Source: JBFMFR01 sp040752025
GTDB lineage: Bacteria > Chloroflexota > Anaerolineae > Anaerolineales > UBA4823
NCBI GenBank assembly: GCA_040752025.1
Contig: JBFMFR010000036.1
Location: 10,823 to 74,822 of the forward strand
Length of the DNA stretch: 64,000 nt
Direction of reading: 5' to 3'
Under the pieces are notes generated by a model. It saw only the letters and a program-made list of their open reading frames with translations, was not told the DNA's origin and did no database searches. This document shows, piece after piece, positions 8,673-17,017 of this stretch (the first letter of the stretch is position 1; each line of letters starts with the position of its first letter). Position numbers and translations under genes: made by a program.

Positions 8673-11600
8673 CTAGACTCCCGGAGATTCCGAATCTCCG
8701 GGAGTCTGGTTACTTCCTGCTAACTGTTCTACGCGGCTCTGTCCAATGCTGAAATAGCGCGCCTGCGGGTGATGCAGGATGATGGCTGCCGTGGACTGCT
8801 CCGGCACAAGCTGGTAAGCCGCCGTCAGGCTCATGCCCAGCTCGCTCTCGGCTGGCAGCAGATCAAAGACTTTGCGGTGATGCTCCAACTCGGGGATGGC
8901 CGGATAGCCCCACGAATAGCGCTTGCCCTGGCCTTCCGGTAAGCCCAGCTCACTGCGGATGTGGCGGTGCAGGTATTCGGCCGCCGCTTCAGCGCTCTGC
9001 ACCGCCAGGCCGTGCGTGTAATAGGCCTCCGAGTAGTCGCCGGCTGCTTGCAAATCATCGAAGCGCTGCGTGGCGGCCTGGCCTACCGTGACCACCTGCA
9101 AGGCGACCACATCCATCACGCCCGATTCTGCCGGGGCGAAGTAGTCCGCCAGGCACAGGAAATCCCCGGCGGGCTGGCGCGGGAAGGCCAGGCGGGCGAC
9201 CTCGTGCGGGCGGGCAGCGCCCAGCGAGGCCGGCTCGTACAGCACCAGCTCGTCGCCCTCGGACTGCGCCGGCCAGCAGCCGTACACGCCCTGCGGTTCG
9301 AGCCAGCCTTCGCGCCGCGCCTGGCGCTGCATGCGCTCCAGGCGCGCTTCGAACTCGGCCTGCAAGCGCTGCCATTCCTCGCCGTGTGCGTTCTTGGCCC
9401 CCCAGGACAGGCGGAACAGCTCGTTCCTGGACAGGCGCTGGAAGACGATCTCCAGCGGCATGCTGCGCACCAGGCGCGGCCCCCACACCGCCGGGCGCGG
9501 GATAGCTGTCGCTGGGGCCACAGATGAGCGCCGCCCGCCGGGCGTAACGGGATGTGCCGCGCCAGCCGCCCGCTCCTGCTCGCGTCCGGCTTCCTGGCGC
9601 AGGCGCTCCAACAGCGCCGGGCGCTGCTGCGGGTCGCTGAGCGCGTCCATCACTGCCAGGCCCTCGAAGGCATCCTTGCAGTAAAACACCCCTGGCTCGT
9701 AGGGCTGGCCCTGCTCGGTGAGCAGGATGCGCCAACCGAAGCGCCGGTTGATGGCTGCCCCGCCCACCAACACCGGGAAGCGCAGGCCGCGCCGCTGCAG
9801 CTCGTTGACGATCAAAGGCATCTGCTTGCTGGTGTTGACCAGCAGCGCGCTCAGGCCGATGGCGTCCGCCTTTTGCTCCACTGCGCTGGCGATGATCGTC
9901 TCGGCCGGCACCTGCTTGCCCAGGTCAACCACCGTATAGCCATTGTTAGCCAGGATCGTCTTGACCAGGTTCTTGCCGATATCGTGCACATCGCCGTATA
10001 CCGTCGCCAGCACCACCTTGCCCTTGCTCACGCCTTCCTGGCGTCCGCCTTCCTGGCGCTCCAGGAACTGCTCCACGTGCGTGACAGCTTTCTTCATCAC
10101 CTCCGCCGATTGCAGCACGAAGGGCAGGATCAACTCCCCCGCGCCGAAGCGGTCGCCCACTTCTTTCATGGCTGGCAGCAGCACCTGGTTCAGGATGTTC
10201 ACCGCCGTCTGGTGGCGTGAGCCATCTGCTTCCCGGGCCAGGATTTCGTCGATATCGGCCTCCACGCCGTCTTTGTGGCGGTGCAGGATGCGCCAGTGCA
10301 GGCGTTCCTCGGGAGTCATGCCTGCCGTGGGGTCTGCGCTGGAAACATCCCGTTGGGAGGTCTCTGCGGACGAAAAATACTCGATGAAGCGCTGCAAAGC
10401 TTCCGGGCGGCGGTTGAAGATCAGGTCTTCGCTTAGCTGGCGCTGCTCTTCAGGGATCTCGGCATAGGGCGTGATTTGCGCCGGGTTGACGATCGCCATA
10501 TCCAGCCCGGCCTGCACAGCATGATAGAGCAGCACGCTGTTCAACACCGGGCGCGCCGCCGGCTCCAGGCCGAAGGAGGCGTTGCTCACCCCCAGCGAAG
10601 TCAGCACGCCGGGCAGTTCGGCCTTGATGCGCCGGATGCCCTCCAGGGTCTCGACGGCCGCGTTGGCGAACTCCGCCTCGCCGGTCGCCAGGGTGAAGGT
10701 CAGCGCGTCGAAGACCAGCGCTTCAGGGCGCAGGCCGTACTCGTCCACCGCCATGGCGTAGATGCGCCGGGCGATCTCCAGCTTGCGCTCTGCCGTCCTG
10801 GCCATGCCCTTCTCATCGATGGTCAGCGCCAGCACCGCCGCGTTGTGCGCCCTGGCCAGGCTGAAGACCCGCTCGGCCCTGGCGCGCCCGCCTTCCAGGT
10901 GCGTCGAGTTGAGCAGGCAGCGGCCTGGGGCGATCTTGAGCGCCGTTTCCATCACGTCTGGCTCGGTAGTGTCGATCACCAGCGGCACTTCTACCCCGGA
11001 GGCCAGCTTCTTAACCACTTTGTACATCAGTTCGGCCTCATCCGGGCGTTCGGTGACCGCCACCGAGATGTCCAGGGCGTGCGCCCCGCCCTCCACCTGC
11101 TCGCGGCCCAATTCCAGGATGGTGTCGTAATCCTCCGCCAGCAGGATGCGCTTGAACTTGCGGCTGCCCTGGGCGTTGCAGCGCTCGCCGATCAAAAACG
11201 GCGGCGGCTCCTGCTGCATGGGCATCGCCCGGGTGGCGGAGGCCAGGCGCGGTGCGCGGTCCGATAGGTGCGGCGTTCCTGCGCGCCGGCGGCGAGTAGG
11301 CAGCGGCCCGCCCAGCCTCTCCACCAGCAGCTTGAGGTGCGCCGGTGTGGTGCCGCAGCAGCCGCCCACCACGCTGACCTGGTGTTTCTCGACGAACTCG
11401 ACCAGCGCCTGGGCGAACGGCTCGGGCTCCAGCGGGTAGACTGCTTCGCCATCCACGTTGAGCGGCAGCCCGGCGTTGGGGATGCACGACACCGGCAGGC
11501 GGGCATGCTCGCCCAGGTAGCGCATCGGCTCGCGCATGTGCTCCGGCCCTGTCGAGCAGTTCAGGCCGATCACGTCGATCTCCAGCCCTTCCAGGATCGC

Positions 11601-12260
11601 CAGGGCCGCGGCGATGTCCGTGCCCAGCAGCATGCGCCCGGTGGTGTCCAGGGTCACCTGGGCCTGCACCGGCAGGTAAACGCCCATCTGTTCGAAAGCC
11701 TGGTGGATGCCGGTGATGGCTGCCTTGACCTCCAGGATGTCCTGCGAGGTCTCCACCAGCAGCAGGTCCACCCCGCCCTGGATCAAGCCGGCGGCCTGCT
11801 CGCAGAACACCTGCGCCAGCTCGTCGAAGCCGGCGCTGGCAAGCTCGGGGTCTTCGGCTGAAGGCAGCTTTCCAGATGGGCCCATCGAGCCTGCCACGAA
11901 GCGCGGCCGGTCGGGCGTGGCGTATTCGTCCGCCAGGCGTCGCGCCAGGGCTGCCGCCGCCCGGTTGATCTCGACCACCTGCCCCTGCAAGCCGTACTCG
12001 CCCAGCGTGATGCGGTTGGAGCGGAACGTATCCGTCTCCAGCACGTCCACGCCTGCCTCCAGGAAGGCGCGGTGCACCTTTTCGACGGCTGCCGGATAGC
12101 TGATCACCAGGTAATCGTTGCAGCCGTTATACCGCTCTCCACCGAAATGCCCGGCGTTCAGCTTCTGGGCCTGCAAACTGGTGCCCATAGCGCCGTCGTA
12201 AACCAGCACATGCTCCTGCAAAGCGTCCAAAAAGCGGCGGTTGGTGTATTTTCGTGGCAT
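8673..12260 (-). CDS. metH: cobalamin-dependent methionine synthase, full length
   Basis: The 1195-residue enzyme transfers the methyl group of 5-methyl-tetrahydrofolate to homocysteine through cobalamin. In order it shows the homocysteine-binding barrel with zinc ligands (NCSTGPEHM and the GGCCGTTP pair, residues 1-320), the pterin-binding barrel (about 350-610), the cobalamin cap and B12-binding domain with the lower-ligand motif DVHDIGKN (about 650-880), and the AdoMet reactivation domain (HGLAVQSAEAAAEYLH and RYSWGYPAIPELEHH, from about 930). The ATG at 12260 follows AGAGGTAA at good spacing; longer frames from 12368 lack this. The final eleven residues (TPGDSESPGV) are encoded by a REP palindrome, so the native stop has been replaced. 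Confidence 0.95.
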   Translation of the reverse strand: MPRKYTNRRFLDALQEHVLVYDGAMGTSLQAQKLNAGHFGGERYNGCNDYLVISYPAAVEKVHRAFLEAGVDVLETDTFRSNRITLGEYGLQGQVVEINRAAAALARRLADEYATPDRPRFVAGSMGPSGKLPSAEDPELASAGFDELAQVFCEQAAGLIQGGVDLLLVETSQDILEVKAAITGIHQAFEQMGVYLPVQAQVTLDTTGRMLLGTDIAAALAILEGLEIDVIGLNCSTGPEHMREPMRYLGEHARLPVSCIPNAGLPLNVDGEAVYPLEPEPFAQALVEFVEKHQVSVVGGCCGTTPAHLKLLVERLGGPLPTRRRRAGTPHLSDRAPRLASATRAMPMQQEPPPFLIGERCNAQGSRKFKRILLAEDYDTILELGREQVEGGAHALDISVAVTERPDEAELMYKVVKKLASGVEVPLVIDTTEPDVMETALKIAPGRCLLNSTHLEGGRARAERVFSLARAHNAAVLALTIDEKGMARTAERKLEIARRIYAMAVDEYGLRPEALVFDALTFTLATGEAEFANAAVETLEGIRRIKAELPGVLTSLGVSNASFGLEPAARPVLNSVLLYHAVQAGLDMAIVNPAQITPYAEIPEEQRQLSEDLIFNRRPEALQRFIEYFSSAETSQRDVSSADPTAGMTPEERLHWRILHRHKDGVEADIDEILAREADGSRHQTAVNILNQVLLPAMKEVGDRFGAGELILPFVLQSAEVMKKAVTHVEQFLERQEGGRQEGVSKGKVVLATVYGDVHDIGKNLVKTILANNGYTVVDLGKQVPAETIIASAVEQKADAIGLSALLVNTSKQMPLIVNELQRRGLRFPVLVGGAAINRRFGWRILLTEQGQPYEPGVFYCKDAFEGLAVMDALSDPQQRPALLERLRQEAGREQERAAGAAHPVTPGGRRSSVAPATAIPRPAVWGPRLVRSMPLEIVFQRLSRNELFRLSWGAKNAHGEEWQRLQAEFEARLERMQRQARREGWLEPQGVYGCWPAQSEGDELVLYEPASLGAARPHEVARLAFPRQPAGDFLCLADYFAPAESGVMDVVALQVVTVGQAATQRFDDLQAAGDYSEAYYTHGLAVQSAEAAAEYLHRHIRSELGLPEGQGKRYSWGYPAIPELEHHRKVFDLLPAESELGMSLTAAYQLVPEQSTAAIILHHPQARYFSIGQSRVEQLAGSNQTPGDSESPGV
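8675..8707. repeat. REP palindrome copy 4, forming the 3' end of metH
   Basis: A 33-nt palindrome with arms AGACTCCCGGAGATT / AATCTCCGGGAGTCT around a CCG centre. Relative to copy 1 it differs at two arm positions, and both changes are compensated on the other arm, so pairing is kept at 15 bp. It covers the last codons and part of the stop codon of metH and lies 11 bases from the RAYT start at 8663. Confidence 0.92.
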
Positions 12261-12316
12261 ATTTACCTCTTTCTCGGGGTGTGCCCTGTTCGTTTCGTTT
12301 AGGCAACCACCCGTAG

Positions 12317-12385
12317 GGGCGCACGGCGTGCGCCCTGTATTGCACGGTGCGTGCCCGTTGCCATGCACGGCGTGCGCCCTGCATG
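12317..12385. repeat. GC-rich palindromic repeat cluster upstream of metH
   Basis: Three imperfect direct units of GCACGG(C/T)GTGCGCCCTG-type sequence begin near 12321, 12342 and 12365; the first is an 8-bp hairpin (GGGCGCAC, GGC loop, GTGCGCCC, 12317-12335). The cluster lies 57-125 bases before the metH start and just after the stop of the preceding gene. No T-tract follows, so it is more like a dispersed palindromic repeat than a terminator. Confidence 0.55.
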
Positions 12386-12396
12386 CTTACCTGCGC

Positions 12397-12804
12397 TCAA
12401 CCCTCTGGCAAATCCGCCAGGCCCACCCGCAACTGGCGCGCCAGGTCTTCCAGGTCCGTGTAAGCGAACACCCGCTGCGCGCAGCCCAGGGCCGAGCTGG
12501 AAACGCGTTCCTGAACCTGGTGGAAAAGCCACACCGGCACCTGGTAGGCGAAAGCCAGGCCCTCTTCGATCAGCCCGCCGCGCAGTTCGGGGTCGTAGAA
12601 CAGCAGCGCCAGGCCCGCTGTGCGCATGTGCTGGCGCACGAAAGGCATGAACAGCCGGGCATCCTCCAACCCTTCATCCAGGATCGCCTGGTAAGCCAGG
12701 AACGGCTGGTGGCCGGCCTGGCGCACGGAGTCTACCGCCAGCGCAGCGATTTGCTGGCGGTGAGCGTCGCCTCTCGGCACTTTGACGATAATGAATACCT
12801 GCAT
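12397..12804 (-). CDS. conserved hypothetical, nucleoside 2-deoxyribosyltransferase-like fold
   Basis: The 135-residue protein starts with a beta strand (MQVFIIVKVPR) and has the alternating strand-helix pattern of the nucleoside 2-deoxyribosyltransferase/TIR-like group. The segment GGLIEEGLAFAYQVPVWLF resembles the motif where those enzymes carry the catalytic Glu within a G..E.G.A pattern. The usual N-terminal sugar-binding motif is not obvious, so catalysis is uncertain. It lies on the same strand before metH, 136 bases away, with palindromic repeats between, and may or may not share its transcript. Confidence 0.5.
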   Translation of the reverse strand: MQVFIIVKVPRGDAHRQQIAALAVDSVRQAGHQPFLAYQAILDEGLEDARLFMPFVRQHMRTAGLALLFYDPELRGGLIEEGLAFAYQVPVWLFHQVQERVSSSALGCAQRVFAYTDLEDLARQLRVGLADLPEG

Positions 12805-12854
12805 AGCAGCCTGCCTTTTTCGCGATGCGAAATTATACCCGATACTGACTTAGA

Positions 12855-12905
12855 AAATCTCTGTGGCTCTCCGTGGTTCTTCTCCGTGCTCTCCGTGTTG
12901 AATTC
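12855..12905. repeat. degenerate CTCCGTG-type dispersed repeat
   Basis: The segment reads as several near-copies of CTCTCCGTGGT / TTCTCCGTGC / CTCTCCGTGTTG in series. A second block with the same words lies at 16730-16772. Both are intergenic. The origin is unknown. Confidence 0.5.
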
Positions 12906-12991
12906 GTGCTGGCCTGGCCGGCCAATCATGGCAAACATAAGGATTCATGATAAACTATTCTTTAGCGTTAGTTATTTTGCTACTATTCACC

Positions 12992-13987
12992 ATGGAACAC
13001 CTGCGCCGCGTCCGCGATTTCGAGCAGATGAAGATCCTGGCAGACTCTCGCCGCCTGGAAATCCTGCGTTTGTTGATGGCGCGCCCCATGACGCTCTCGC
13101 AGTTGGGCCTGGTTTTCAACGAGCACCCGGCCCGGGTGCGCCACCACGTCAAACAATTGGAAAAAGCCGGGCTGATCGAAATGGTCGGCACCAAAGTGGT
13201 GCGCGGCTTCGTGGAAAAATATTACCGCGCTAAGGCCAGCGCCTTCCTGCTGCAAGAGATCATCCTGCCCGCCGAAGCCAATCACAGCCTGACTATCCTG
13301 GGCAGTCACGACCTGGCCCTGGAGGCCGTGGCCGAGCACCTGCGCCAGCGCTCCCACTCACCGCTGGAACTGCTCGTGCTGCCCATCGGCAGCCTGGAGG
13401 GCCTGATCGCCCTGCGCCAGGGGGCCGCCCAAATCGCCGGCTGCCACCTGCTGGACGCCGCCAGCGGCGAATACAACCTGCCCTACGTGCGCCACATCTT
13501 CCCCGACCGCGAGATGAACCTGATCACCTTTGCGCACCGCGCCCAGGGCCTGCTGGTGGCTCCCGGCAACCCCAAGCATATCAAAGAACTGGCCGACCTG
13601 GCGCGCTCCGATGTGGTCATGATCAACCGCAACCGCGGCTCAGGCACGCGCCTGTGGTTGGAAAACCAATTTGCGCGCCTGTCTGTCCCGGTCGAAGCGC
13701 TGAACGGCTACCGCCGGGAAGTGCGCACTCACACCGCCGTGGCCGAGGCCGTGTACCAGCGCAAAGCCGACGTTGGCCTGGGGCTGCAAGCCGCCGCCCG
13801 CCAGCAGGGCCTGGATTTCATCCCCCTGTTCGAAGAGCGCTTCGACCTGGCCCTGCCGCACGAACTGCTCGCCGATAAATTGTTACAACCCTTGTTGGAT
13901 TACCTCGCCAGCGCCCCCTTCCGCAAGTTGATCGCCAGCCTGGAGGGTTACAGCCCGGCGCACAGCGGCGACCAGCTCTCCCCCTGA
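12992..13987 (+). CDS. ArsR-type HTH regulator fused to a periplasmic-binding-protein-like sensor
   Basis: Residues 8-75 of this 331-residue protein form a winged helix of ArsR type (MKILADSRRLEILRLL, then a recognition helix in ARVRHHVKQLEKAGLI). Residues 110-325 match the PBP-like sensor domain (PF12727 type), with the telltale NRNRGSGTRLW segment, which in relatives binds an oxyanion or small ligand and is found fused to molybdate-related proteins. The simplest reading is a one-component repressor sensing a molybdate/tungstate-like or pterin-related ligand; this is inference. An upstream ATG at 12947 adds a hydrophobic, poorly fitting leader; 12992 is preferred although no strong ribosome binding site precedes either. 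It is alone on its strand. Confidence 0.75.
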   Translation: MEHLRRVRDFEQMKILADSRRLEILRLLMARPMTLSQLGLVFNEHPARVRHHVKQLEKAGLIEMVGTKVVRGFVEKYYRAKASAFLLQEIILPAEANHSLTILGSHDLALEAVAEHLRQRSHSPLELLVLPIGSLEGLIALRQGAAQIAGCHLLDAASGEYNLPYVRHIFPDREMNLITFAHRAQGLLVAPGNPKHIKELADLARSDVVMINRNRGSGTRLWLENQFARLSVPVEALNGYRREVRTHTAVAEAVYQRKADVGLGLQAAARQQGLDFIPLFEERFDLALPHELLADKLLQPLLDYLASAPFRKLIASLEGYSPAHSGDQLSP

Positions 13988-14011
13988 CATTTCGACAGGC
14001 GGACCGCCGCG

Positions 14012-14617
14012 CTAATCCATCTCCTGCCGCCCTGCCAGCGCCCGCTGCAGCGTGCTCTGGTCGGCGTACTCCAGGTCGCCGCCCACGGGCAGGCCGCGCG
14101 CCAGGCGCGTCAGCCGCACGCCCAGCGGTTGCAGTTGCTGGCGCAGGTAGGCGGCTGTGTAGTCTCCCTCCATGCTGGGGTTGGTCGCCAGGATCACCTC
14201 CTGGATGCCCCCCACGCGCAGGCGCGCCACCAGCTCGCGGATGCGCAGGTTCTCCGGGCCGATGCCCTCGATCGGCGAGAGCGCACCGTGCAGTACGTGG
14301 TAGCGCCCGGTGTACGTGCCGGTGCGCTCCAGCGCCAGCACGTCCAGGGGTTCTTCCACCACGCAGATCAGGCTGGCGTCCCGGCGCGTGTCGCTGCACA
14401 CCTCGCAGGCCTCCCGTCCGGCGCCGGTGATGTTGAAGCAGGTCTGGCAGTAGGTGATGTTGGCCCGCAAAGCCGACAGCGCCTCCGCCAGGTCGCGCGA
14501 CAGGTCTTCAGGGGCGCGCAGCAAATGAAACGCCAGCCGGGAGGCGGTCTTGGGACCGATCCCCGGCAGGCGTGAGAAGGCGTTGATCAGGTTCTGGAGC
14601 GGTTCTGGCAGCAGCAT
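14012..14617 (-). CDS. recR: recombination protein RecR
   Basis: The 201-residue product has the RecR order: helix-hairpin-helix (LPGIGPKTASRLAFHLL, about 17-33), a C4 zinc finger (Cys57, Cys60, Cys71, Cys74), and a Toprim domain (about 82-175, beginning ICVVEEPLDVLALE). RecR loads RecA with RecF/RecO at gapped DNA in the cytoplasm. It ends the dnaX-ebfC-recR run, the classic bacterial gene order. The convergent regulator gene ends 24 bases away. Confidence 0.97.
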   Translation of the reverse strand: MLLPEPLQNLINAFSRLPGIGPKTASRLAFHLLRAPEDLSRDLAEALSALRANITYCQTCFNITGAGREACEVCSDTRRDASLICVVEEPLDVLALERTGTYTGRYHVLHGALSPIEGIGPENLRIRELVARLRVGGIQEVILATNPSMEGDYTAAYLRQQLQPLGVRLTRLARGLPVGGDLEYADQSTLQRALAGRQEMD

Positions 14618-14665
14618 AGGATTCTGGGAACGCCGACCCCCAGGTCGGCTCGTATGGATCCGGCC

Positions 14666-14992
14666 TTAGAAGGGCAGTCCGCCAGCCAGCGGGCCCAGGC
14701 GCTCTGCCGCCATCTCGCGCGACTTGTCCAGGGCGCTGTTGAAAGCCGTCAGCAGCAGGTCTTGCAGCATATCCACGTCCGCGTCTTTCAAGACTTCCGG
14801 GTCGATCTCCACCCCCCGGCAGCGCTGGTCGCCGGTCACCGTGACCTTGACTGCCCCGCCGCCAGCCGTGGCGGTGACCGTCTCATCCGCCAGCTTGGCC
14901 TGAGTCTCTTCGATCTGCTGCTGCAACTTCTGCAACTGTCCCATCATGCCCATCTGGCCCGGCATCTTAGGGGCTTTGTAACCTTTTGCCAT
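14666..14992 (-). CDS. ebfC: YbaB/EbfC nucleoid-associated protein
   Basis: The 108-residue protein shows the YbaB/EbfC pattern: a Met/Gly-rich start (MPGQMGMMGQLQKLQQQIEE), a central strand region ATAGGGAVKVTVTGD, and a helical end DLLLTAFNSALDKSREMAAE. The family forms tweezer-shaped dimers that bind DNA and shape the nucleoid. It lies between dnaX (19 bases upstream) and recR (48 bases downstream), the conserved gene order that itself supports the call. Confidence 0.95.
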   Translation of the reverse strand: MAKGYKAPKMPGQMGMMGQLQKLQQQIEETQAKLADETVTATAGGGAVKVTVTGDQRCRGVEIDPEVLKDADVDMLQDLLLTAFNSALDKSREMAAERLGPLAGGLPF

Positions 14993-15011
14993 ATCAACCT
15001 CCTCGTAACCG

Positions 15012-16601
15012 TTATTGAATATCGACGATCTCTCCGCCCAGGTCGCGCACCGCCGCCGCCACCATGCCGTCCTCGTCCACGCCGGGGGGCACGTTGTCGC
15101 GCTTGGCGGTATCCACCACGCAGCGGATTTCGATCTCGCGTTGGAACACCTGCGCCAGCGCCTTCTGCGCCACTTCCACGTTTTCGGGCTTTTCCATCTG
15201 GCTCTTCAAGACATCGCTGGCGAAGTTCAAGACCAGCACGGCCCCGTGCATGTAGCGCGACTTGCACGAGTTGAGCAGCCCGTAAGCCTTGGGGTTCTGT
15301 TTGCGCACCCAGCCCAGCATGCGCGGCCAGGTCTCGGACAGGGTCTGCGTGGCCTGGCGGTCCTCGGCGTTCAGCGCCGGGGCGTCGGCGGCCGCGCTCT
15401 GGCCGGCTTCCGGCGCTGGGGGGGGCGGGCTGCCCGGCCCGGGCGCAGCGCGGCGCGAAGCCGCCTTGCGCGGCGTGACAGGCGCCGTTGTTTCGGGCGC
15501 GGGCTCGCTCGCGGCGGCCGGTTCCGGCCGGTTCAACGCCTCGATAAAGGCCATCTCCAGGGGCAGGGCCGGCTGCCAGGTAGCGCGCGCCTCGTTGGCG
15601 GCGTGGTTGAAGGCCCGGATGATGCGCAGCAGCTCGGCAGAGCCGAAGGCCTGGGCGTGGCGCGCCATCTGGGCGCGCAGCTCAGCGCCCGCCTCCACCT
15701 GGTCGGCGTTGCCGCTGCCCACCAGCAGCAGGTCGCGCAGGTAGTCCACCACCTGCCGGGCGAACTGGCGCGGGTCGCTGCCCGCGTCCAGCGCCTGGTG
15801 GATGCGGTCCAGCCCTACGTCGGCTTTGCCCGCCGTCAGCGCCTCGGCCAGGTCCAGCACCGCCTGGCTGGCAGCCGTGCCCAGCACGTTCTGCGCCATT
15901 TCCAACGTGATGGCCTGCCCGGTGGAGGCCAGTTGGTCCAGCAGCGAGATGGCGTCCCGCATTGCCCCGGTCGACTGGCGCGCGATCAGCGTCAGCGCCG
16001 CCTCTTCGATCTGGATGCCCTCCTCCTGGGCCAGCATGCGCAGTTCGGCCACGATGTCCGCCACCGGGATGCGCCGGAATTCGTGGCGCTGGCAGCGCGA
16101 CAGCACCGTGGCGGGGATCTTGTGCACTTCGGTGGTCGCCAGCACGAAGATGGCGTGGGCGGGCGGCTCCTCCAGCGTCTTCAGCAGGGCGTTGAAGGCC
16201 GCCGTGGAGAGCATGTGCACTTCATCGATGATATAAACTTTATAACGCCCCAGGTTGGGCGAAAAATTGATCTTATCGCGCAGGTCGCGCACGTCTTCGA
16301 CGCTGGTGTTGGAGGCCGCGTCGATCTCGATCAGGTCCAAAAAGCGCCCCTGCACCACCGCCTGGCAGTGCGCGCACTCCCCGCACGGCCGCCGTGCCAG
16401 GTCCTCGTCCAGGCAGTTGACCGCCTTGGCCAGGATGCGCGCCGTAGTGGTCTTGCCCGTGCCGCGCGGCCCGGCGAACAGGTAGGCGTGCACCACGCGC
16501 CCCGCTGCCAGGGCGTTGCGCAGCGTGTGCACCACGTGGTCCTGGCCCATCACCGCTTCCCAGCTTTGCGGGCGCCATTTGCGATAGAGTGCTTGAGTCA
16601 T
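15012..16601 (-). CDS. dnaX: DNA polymerase III subunit gamma/tau
   Basis: The 529-residue clamp-loader ATPase has Walker A GPRGTGKT (44-51), a zinc module with Cys63, Cys73, Cys76 and Cys79, Walker B/DEVH at 126-129, the SRC arginine-finger motif at 168-170, and then a Pro/Ala-rich linker (about 360-410) before a C-terminal tau-like domain. It couples the clamp loader to the replicative polymerase. The product is somewhat shorter than many tau proteins. There is no slippery A-tract typical of programmed gamma frameshifting that I can see. It begins the dnaX-ebfC-recR operon; the start follows GAAGGAACACC. Confidence 0.96.
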   Translation of the reverse strand: MTQALYRKWRPQSWEAVMGQDHVVHTLRNALAAGRVVHAYLFAGPRGTGKTTTARILAKAVNCLDEDLARRPCGECAHCQAVVQGRFLDLIEIDAASNTSVEDVRDLRDKINFSPNLGRYKVYIIDEVHMLSTAAFNALLKTLEEPPAHAIFVLATTEVHKIPATVLSRCQRHEFRRIPVADIVAELRMLAQEEGIQIEEAALTLIARQSTGAMRDAISLLDQLASTGQAITLEMAQNVLGTAASQAVLDLAEALTAGKADVGLDRIHQALDAGSDPRQFARQVVDYLRDLLLVGSGNADQVEAGAELRAQMARHAQAFGSAELLRIIRAFNHAANEARATWQPALPLEMAFIEALNRPEPAAASEPAPETTAPVTPRKAASRRAAPGPGSPPPPAPEAGQSAAADAPALNAEDRQATQTLSETWPRMLGWVRKQNPKAYGLLNSCKSRYMHGAVLVLNFASDVLKSQMEKPENVEVAQKALAQVFQREIEIRCVVDTAKRDNVPPGVDEDGMVAAAVRDLGGEIVDIQ

Positions 16602-16729
16602 GGTGTTCCTTCAGAATTGTTGTTCGCTGTCTTCAGAAGATAGAGTTTCCAAAAGAGTCGCACCTTTCTCATCGACTGGCAGATTTTATCTTTCACCACG
16701 AAGAACACTAAGAACACAAAGATTTTTTC

Positions 16730-16772
16730 AGAAAACTCCGTGAACTCCGTGGCTTCTCCGTAATCTCCGTGT
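16730..16772. repeat. degenerate CTCCGTG-type dispersed repeat, second block
   Basis: AAAACTCCGTGAACTCCGTG, then CTTCTCCGTAATCTCCGTG: the same words as the block at 12855-12905. It is preceded by a CACGAAGAACACTAAGAACA stretch of the same low-complexity character. Confidence 0.5.
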
Positions 16773-16891
16773 TAGATGTACACCTCACGCCAAACCCAAC
16801 GCTCGCCTTCGCCAGCATCATCCTCGAGCGCGCCCCTAATTATAGTACAACTCTCGCAGAAGCCCGTACGAAACCCGGCGCAGTTTGGCTT

Positions 16892-16930
16892 AGCAAAAAG
16901 AAATCGAATTTTTGTCAAAAATTCGATTTC
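16892..16930 (-). terminator. intrinsic terminator downstream of the methyltransferase gene
   Basis: A perfect 14-bp stem (GAAATCGAATTTTT at 16900-16913 with its complement at 16917-16930) and a 3-base loop is followed on the minus strand by TTTTT. It is the second of two hairpins after the stop at 17018. Confidence 0.6.
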
Positions 16931-16943
16931 TGGTTTCTGGAGA

Positions 16944-16979
16944 AGCCGGGGCGAAACCCAATTGAGTTTCGCCCCGGCT
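16944..16979. repeat. 14-bp perfect inverted repeat
   Basis: AGCCGGGGCGAAAC (16944-16957) pairs with GTTTCGCCCCGGCT (16966-16979) across an 8-base loop. It lies between the methyltransferase stop and the T-tailed terminator and could stabilise the 3' end of the transcript. Confidence 0.7.
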
Positions 16980-17017
16980 GGAGGCCACTGCCAGGCGCTA
17001 TCCGTCTTGGATGGATC

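Larger units (their letters stand above)
16602..17017. other. intergenic stretch without genes: repeats and hairpins only
   Basis: These 416 bases separate divergent function groups on the minus strand. No frame in either strand shows a plausible protein. From left to right it holds the dnaX leader, a CTCCGTG-type degenerate repeat, and two perfect 14-bp hairpins next to the methyltransferase gene end. Confidence 0.6.

Noticed and set aside
7920..8707. Four similar 33-nt repeats considered as a CRISPR array
   Set aside because: The repeats are perfect palindromes at irregular distances, two lie inside genes, no cas gene is present, and a RAYT gene is embedded among them.
12261..12396. Cobalamin riboswitch in front of metH
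   Set aside because: No B12-box or the conserved GCCACTG segment is seen; the leader holds only GC-rich repeats and a ribosome binding site.
15015..16643. Long plus-strand reading frame of 542 codons opposite dnaX
   Set aside because: It is the antisense shadow of a GC-rich gene with clear DnaX motifs; its translation is His/Arg/Gly-rich and has no family resemblance.
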